This document shows positions 7,720 to 10,485 of a stretch of DNA of 10,485 nt, in pieces. How positions within the stretch are numbered: the stretch's first letter is position 1; each line of letters opens with the position of its first letter. The position numbers and the translations under genes were made by a program. The notes beneath the pieces are model-generated. The model was not told where the DNA came from and did no database searches. It saw nothing but the letters and a program-made list of their open reading frames with translations. This DNA is from Bacteroidales bacterium (GTDB taxonomy: Bacteria > Bacteroidota > Bacteroidia > Bacteroidales > Paludibacteraceae), in assembly GCA_018066005.1 (NCBI GenBank), contig JAGHSG010000051.1:1-10485 (forward strand), written 5' to 3'.

Positions 7720-8997
7720 ATGAAAAACATCAAACTTCGTCTTATTATCATGAACTTCTTGGAGTTCGCTGTATGGGGTGCGTATCTGACTTCAATGGGT
7801 CGCTACCTGGGTTCGCATGGTTTTGGTCCCAGCATCGGTTGGTTTTACTCCGTACAGGGTATTGTGAGTTTGTTCATGCCGGCCATTATGGGTATTGTGG
7901 CTGATAGATGGATGCAGGCCCAGAAAGTGCTGTCGCTGTGCCATGGTATGGCAGGTATCTTTATGGCTGCGGCCGGTTTTTATGCTTTCCGTGCAGGCGA
8001 AGCAGTTGAATTGGCACCGTTGTTTACCCTTTATACCATTTCCGTGGGCTTCTTTATGCCGACATTGGCGCTGACCAATTCGGTGGCTTTCAATGCTTTG
8101 ATTAAAGCCAATATGGACACCGTCAAAGATTTCCCGCCTATTCGCGTATTCGGTACGGTCGGTTTTATCGTTACCATGTGGATTGTGGATATTGTAGGTG
8201 CTATGGATACGCCTGCACAGTTTGTGATTAGCGGTGGTTTGAGTATTGTGTTGGCTCTCTACTCGCTCACATTGCCTGCTTGCGAGATAAAGGCTCAATC
8301 GGGCAACCAGTCGTTGGTTGATGCACTTGGTTTGAAGGCGTTTGCGTTGTTCAAAGAGAAGAAGATGGCTTTGTTCTTCATCTTCTCCATGTTGTTAGGG
8401 ATGTGCCTGCAAATAACCAACGGTTATGCCAACCCCTTCCTGGGCTCGTTTGCTGCCTTTGAGGAGTTCGCTACCACCTTTGGCGTACAACACTCCGGCA
8501 TCTTGATTTCTATTTCGCAGATTTGTGAGGCGTTGTGTATATTGACTATTCCTTTCTTCCTCAAGAAGTTTGGTATCAAGAATGTCATGTTCATGGCCAT
8601 GGTTGCTTGGGTACTGCGTTTTGGCTTCTTCGGCTTGGGTAACCCCGGTTTCCCCGGTGTCTTGCTCTTTGTGCTGAGTTGTATTGTGTATGGCTTTGCC
8701 TTCGATTTCTTCAATATATCCGGTGCCCTCTATGTGGATCAGGAGACCCATCCTGCTCAGCGCAGTAGCGCACAAGGACTGTTTGTCATGATGACCAATG
8801 GCTTTGGTGCAACAATAGGAACGTTGCTTGCACAAGTGGTGGTAAATAAACTTGTTTACACTCCGCAGGCAGCGGGTGCTACGCCCCTTGAATTGTGGGA
8901 CGGTTGGAGAATGTCGTGGTATATCTTTTCTGGCTTTGCCTTGTTGGTAGCGGTGGCTTTCTGGATCTGTTTCCCCAAGACACCTGTGAAGGAATAA
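7720..8997 (+). CDS. MFS transporter, nucleoside:H+ symporter (NHS) type
   Basis: 425 residues, almost wholly hydrophobic segments in the pattern of a 12-helix major facilitator protein of the inner membrane. The N-terminus (LRLIIMNFLEFAVWGAYLTS, then MGRYLG) is the hallmark of the NupG/XapB-like nucleoside:proton symporter family, as are LALTNSVAFNAL and FPPIRVFGTVGFI around residues 112-150 and the polar central loop after CEIKAQSGNQ (about 188-200). The length fits the family. The likely substrate is a nucleoside taken up with protons; substrate identity cannot be read from the sequence. The ATG lies 2 bp after the prfC stop, so translation is probably coupled to prfC. The TAA stop (8995-8997) runs into a 7-bp tandem array. 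Confidence 0.85.
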   Translation: MKNIKLRLIIMNFLEFAVWGAYLTSMGRYLGSHGFGPSIGWFYSVQGIVSLFMPAIMGIVADRWMQAQKVLSLCHGMAGIFMAAAGFYAFRAGEAVELAPLFTLYTISVGFFMPTLALTNSVAFNALIKANMDTVKDFPPIRVFGTVGFIVTMWIVDIVGAMDTPAQFVISGGLSIVLALYSLTLPACEIKAQSGNQSLVDALGLKAFALFKEKKMALFFIFSMLLGMCLQITNGYANPFLGSFAAFEEFATTFGVQHSGILISISQICEALCILTIPFFLKKFGIKNVMFMAMVAWVLRFGFFGLGNPGFPGVLLFVLSCIVYGFAFDFFNISGALYVDQETHPAQRSSAQGLFVMMTNGFGATIGTLLAQVVVNKLVYTPQAAGATPLELWDGWRMSWYIFSGFALLVAVAFWICFPKTPVKE

Positions 8998-9030
8998 CTC
9001 TTAACTCTTAATTCATAATTCATAATTCTT
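8996..9030 (+). repeat. Five-unit heptamer tandem array before gldF
   Basis: Five consecutive 7-bp units: AACTCTT, AACTCTT, AATTCAT, AATTCAT, AATTCTT. The array begins at the last two bases of the transporter stop codon and ends 4 bp before the GTG start of gldF, filling the gap almost exactly. All units share AAnTCnT. Heptamer arrays of this kind are known in intergenic DNA of other bacteria; a change in copy number here would alter the gldF translation-initiation region by 7 bp steps. Confidence 0.75.
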
Positions 9031-9034
9031 CCCC

Positions 9035-9700
9035 GTGTTCCGTAAAGAATTAGCATATTATTTCTCGACGCCGATTGCGTATATCGTGATTGGGCTGTAC
9101 CTTGTGGCGGTCAGTCTGCTGCTGTGGGTTATCCCCGGTGAGTGGAACATTATCGACAGTGGCTATGCTGACTTGCGTGGTATGTTCGAGATGAGTCCTT
9201 GGCTGATGATGTTGCTGTGTCCTGCCCTCACGATGCGCCTGTTTGCCGAAGAGCGGCAAACGGGGATGTGGAATCTGTTGCGGGCAGAAAAAATACCCGT
9301 TTGGCGAATGGTGTTGGATAAGTATTTGGCTGCTTGGCTGCTGACTTTGTTGGCTATCGTGCCGTGTATTGTGCATTACGCAGTCTTGTACCAACTAGCC
9401 GAACCGGTTGGCAATGTGGATGGCGGTCAGTTTGCCGGTAGTTTGGTGGGGTTGTGCTTGATTAGTATGACCTTTACGGCATTGGGCATTTGGATGGCAA
9501 GTTGCACGGGCAGTCAGATTGTAGCGTATATCTTGGGTGTTGTCTTGTGCTTTGCACTTTTCTGGATTACTATCCAAGACCATTACCAAAGCATCAGTCG
9601 CGGTGTGCTGGACATTCGTGATGTCGGCTATCTGTTCGCCCTTGCTGTGGTAGCAATCGCCCTGACTATTTTCTGTGCTAATCGTATCGGCAAAAAGTAA
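9035..9700 (+). CDS. gldF: GldF-type ABC transporter permease
   Basis: 221 residues, slightly shorter than the roughly 240 I expect for GldF. GldF is the integral membrane subunit that in gliding Bacteroidetes works with ATPase GldA and GldG; in non-gliding Bacteroidales its substrate is unknown. About six membrane segments are visible (around residues 12-34, 53-72, 95-120, 133-156, 160-180 and 195-215). Family motifs: FRKELAYYFSTPIAYIVIGLY, WVIPGEWNIIDSGYADL, ALTMRLFAEERQTGMWNLL (the ABC-2 coupling region) and GSQIVAYILGVVLCF. The start is GTG: an in-frame TAA lies at 9023-9025 and no ATG, GTG or TTG occurs between it and 9035. No gldG or gldA follows; 226 bp of non-coding DNA and an oppositely oriented gene come next. 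It probably depends on the upstream run for transcription, since no promoter is seen in the 37-bp gap. Confidence 0.85.
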   Translation: MFRKELAYYFSTPIAYIVIGLYLVAVSLLLWVIPGEWNIIDSGYADLRGMFEMSPWLMMLLCPALTMRLFAEERQTGMWNLLRAEKIPVWRMVLDKYLAAWLLTLLAIVPCIVHYAVLYQLAEPVGNVDGGQFAGSLVGLCLISMTFTALGIWMASCTGSQIVAYILGVVLCFALFWITIQDHYQSISRGVLDIRDVGYLFALAVVAIALTIFCANRIGKK

Positions 9701-9730
9701 TCTTTTTCCACGCCAATTCCCGAGTCTTTA

Positions 9731-9774
9731 TAGGAACCTCATAGGAAGCTCATAGGAACCTCATAGGAATCTCA
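9731..9774 (+). repeat. Four-unit 11-bp tandem repeat after gldF
   Basis: Four perfectly spaced 11-bp units: TAGGAACCTCA, TAGGAAGCTCA, TAGGAACCTCA, TAGGAATCTCA. They are identical except at the seventh base (C, G, C, T). The array starts 30 bp after the gldF stop. The period is close to one helical turn, so the same face of the DNA is presented four times. No open reading frame uses it convincingly. Confidence 0.85.
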
Positions 9775-9863
9775 CCGTGCCGTTCCCCTGTTATTTACTT
9801 TGTATCCCTGCCTTCGTGCTGTCATCCTCCGCGAGTTGCAAAAAGGGGAATAAGTATTATTGC
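9775..9863. other. Intergenic stretch without a recognised gene
   Basis: The DNA between the 11-bp array and the terminator holds no convincing reading frame. TTCCCCT (9783-9789) and AGGGGAA (9844-9850) are a 7-bp inverted repeat that could bring the ends of a small transcript together, and TTACTTTG (9795-9802) is an imperfect -7 element without a TTTG at the right distance upstream. A short transcript ending at 9907 is conceivable but not shown. Confidence 0.3.
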
Positions 9864-9907
9864 ATCAAAAAAATGCAGAACCGGTTGGATTCTGCATTTT
9901 TTTTGAT
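9864..9907. terminator. Strong bidirectional terminator between gldF and the acyltransferase gene
   Basis: ATCAAAAAAATGCAGAA (9864-9880) and TTCTGCATTTTTTTTGAT (9890-9907) form a nearly perfect inverted repeat around a nine-base loop, differing by one extra T. T runs follow the TTCTGCA core on the plus strand and the equivalent core on the minus strand, so it can end transcripts from both sides. It lies 19 bp beyond the acyltransferase stop codon. Confidence 0.88.
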
Positions 9908-9926
9908 ACATATAGGTTTTATAACC

Positions 9927-10485
9927 TTATACGCCTATTTTGTTGATGGATTTTTGTCCAAATAAGAAATGAGCGAGAAATGGACTAATACGCAAAATTT
10001 GCGATACACATAGGCATGCCGCAATAACACATATTGAGACCAATATACACAATACGAAACTCATAAAAGGTGCATCTTGTAAATTTTGATTTTCAAAAAA
10101 TGATGCTATGCCCGAATAAACAAAGAAATAATGGATTAAATAAACATCTAATGTTCTTCGTCCAATAAATTGAAATATCCTTCCAACACGATGAGATTGG
10201 CTGAATGTTTCTTGGTAATATCTAAAACCGGCAAAAACGATAACTATGCCGGTTATTGCTAACACTAAATATTGTATATATTCGTGTATATTAGACAATA
10301 TGGGATAAATAGAAAAGCCAAAGAATAATAAATGACATATCATTACTAATGGCGTTTTATCTAATAAATTCTCAAATTGTTCAAAATATTTGCGTACACG
10401 AGTACCTATAACGAAAAATAAGAATCTATTCCAAGTAATACATCCTAATGATGAAACAAGAATAGAATGACCAATTATCTTGTGT
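9927..10485 (-). CDS. Acyltransferase family 3 (OafA/WecH-like) membrane protein, C-terminal part
   Basis: The frame is open from the TAA at 9927-9929 to the window edge, giving the last 185 or so residues; the N-terminal half, with the expected catalytic His, is outside. The reading continues upstream of the ATG at 10341-10343 without a stop (TWNRFLFFVIGTRVRKYFEQ), so that ATG is internal. Several hydrophobic helices are visible, and GRRTLDVYLIHYFFVY matches the penultimate-helix motif of the Acyl_transf_3 family (G..SL.IYL.H). These inner-membrane enzymes transfer acetyl or other acyl groups to sugars of surface polysaccharides or glycolipids. The gene is AT-rich: a sample at 10381-10440 has 17 G+C in 60, against 33 in 60 for pheT at 4321-4380. 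That, and the reversed orientation, suggest a separately acquired locus. Confidence 0.75.
   Translation of the reverse strand, partial: HKIIGHSILVSSLGCITWNRFLFFVIGTRVRKYFEQFENLLDKTPLVMICHLLFFGFSIYPILSNIHEYIQYLVLAITGIVIVFAGFRYYQETFSQSHRVGRIFQFIGRRTLDVYLIHYFFVYSGIASFFENQNLQDAPFMSFVLCILVSICVIAACLCVSQILRISPFLAHFLFGQKSINKIGV

Noticed and set aside
9731..9774. The 11-bp array as a CRISPR
   Set aside because: The units are directly adjacent with no spacers and far shorter than CRISPR repeats; no cas genes are present.
9795..9802. TTACTTTG as a -7 promoter element for a small RNA ending at 9907
   Set aside because: The second base does not match TAnnTTTG and there is no TTTG at 19-22 bases upstream, so it is not listed as a promoter.
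9777..9965. Small plus-strand open frame of 62 codons after gldF
   Set aside because: It begins with GTG, runs through the terminator hairpin and overlaps the end of the acyltransferase gene; no similarity or initiation signal supports it.

Overview
The window looks like a chromosomal segment from a member of the order Bacteroidales (phylum Bacteroidetes), perhaps a gut or oral Prevotella-like or related lineage; the genus cannot be fixed from the sequence. The evidence is the gene content (a DUF4465-type surface protein end, a C10 peptidase with an N-terminal Spi-type propeptide, gldF), two matching short C-terminal secretion-type tails, promoters that fit the Bacteroidetes pattern TTTG-N20-TAnnTTTG, and weak or absent Shine-Dalgarno sequences.

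Layout. Bases 1-267 hold the end of an upstream secreted protein whose C-terminal tail has fallen out of frame. A bidirectional terminator (293-330) separates it from rplS (ribosomal protein bL19), which is read leftwards from a promoter at 857-888 through a leader of about 127 nt that can fold. A second, divergent promoter (965-996) drives a rightward run of genes: a secreted C10 (streptopain-like) cysteine peptidase, pheT, prfC, a nucleoside:H+ symporter-type MFS transporter and gldF. The gaps are 20, 7, 2 and 37 bp with no terminator seen between them, so they could be one transcription unit. The run ends at an 11-bp tandem repeat and a strong bidirectional terminator (9864-9907). Beyond it, an AT-rich membrane acyltransferase gene is read leftwards and is cut by the window end.

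How the genes relate. rplS, pheT and prfC all serve translation: a large-subunit protein, phenylalanine tRNA charging, and release-factor recycling. The peptidase and the broken upstream protein are exported surface or secreted proteins with the same type of tail. The transporter and gldF are inner-membrane proteins with no evident functional tie to the translation genes. The acyltransferase differs in base composition from everything to its left and may mark the start of a polysaccharide-type or other accessory locus.

No clear new defence, mobile or CRISPR-like system is visible. The least explained items are the folded rplS leader, two short tandem arrays that flank gldF on both sides (7-bp and 11-bp units), a release factor RF3 with an unusually short segment in its G domain, and gldF without gldG.
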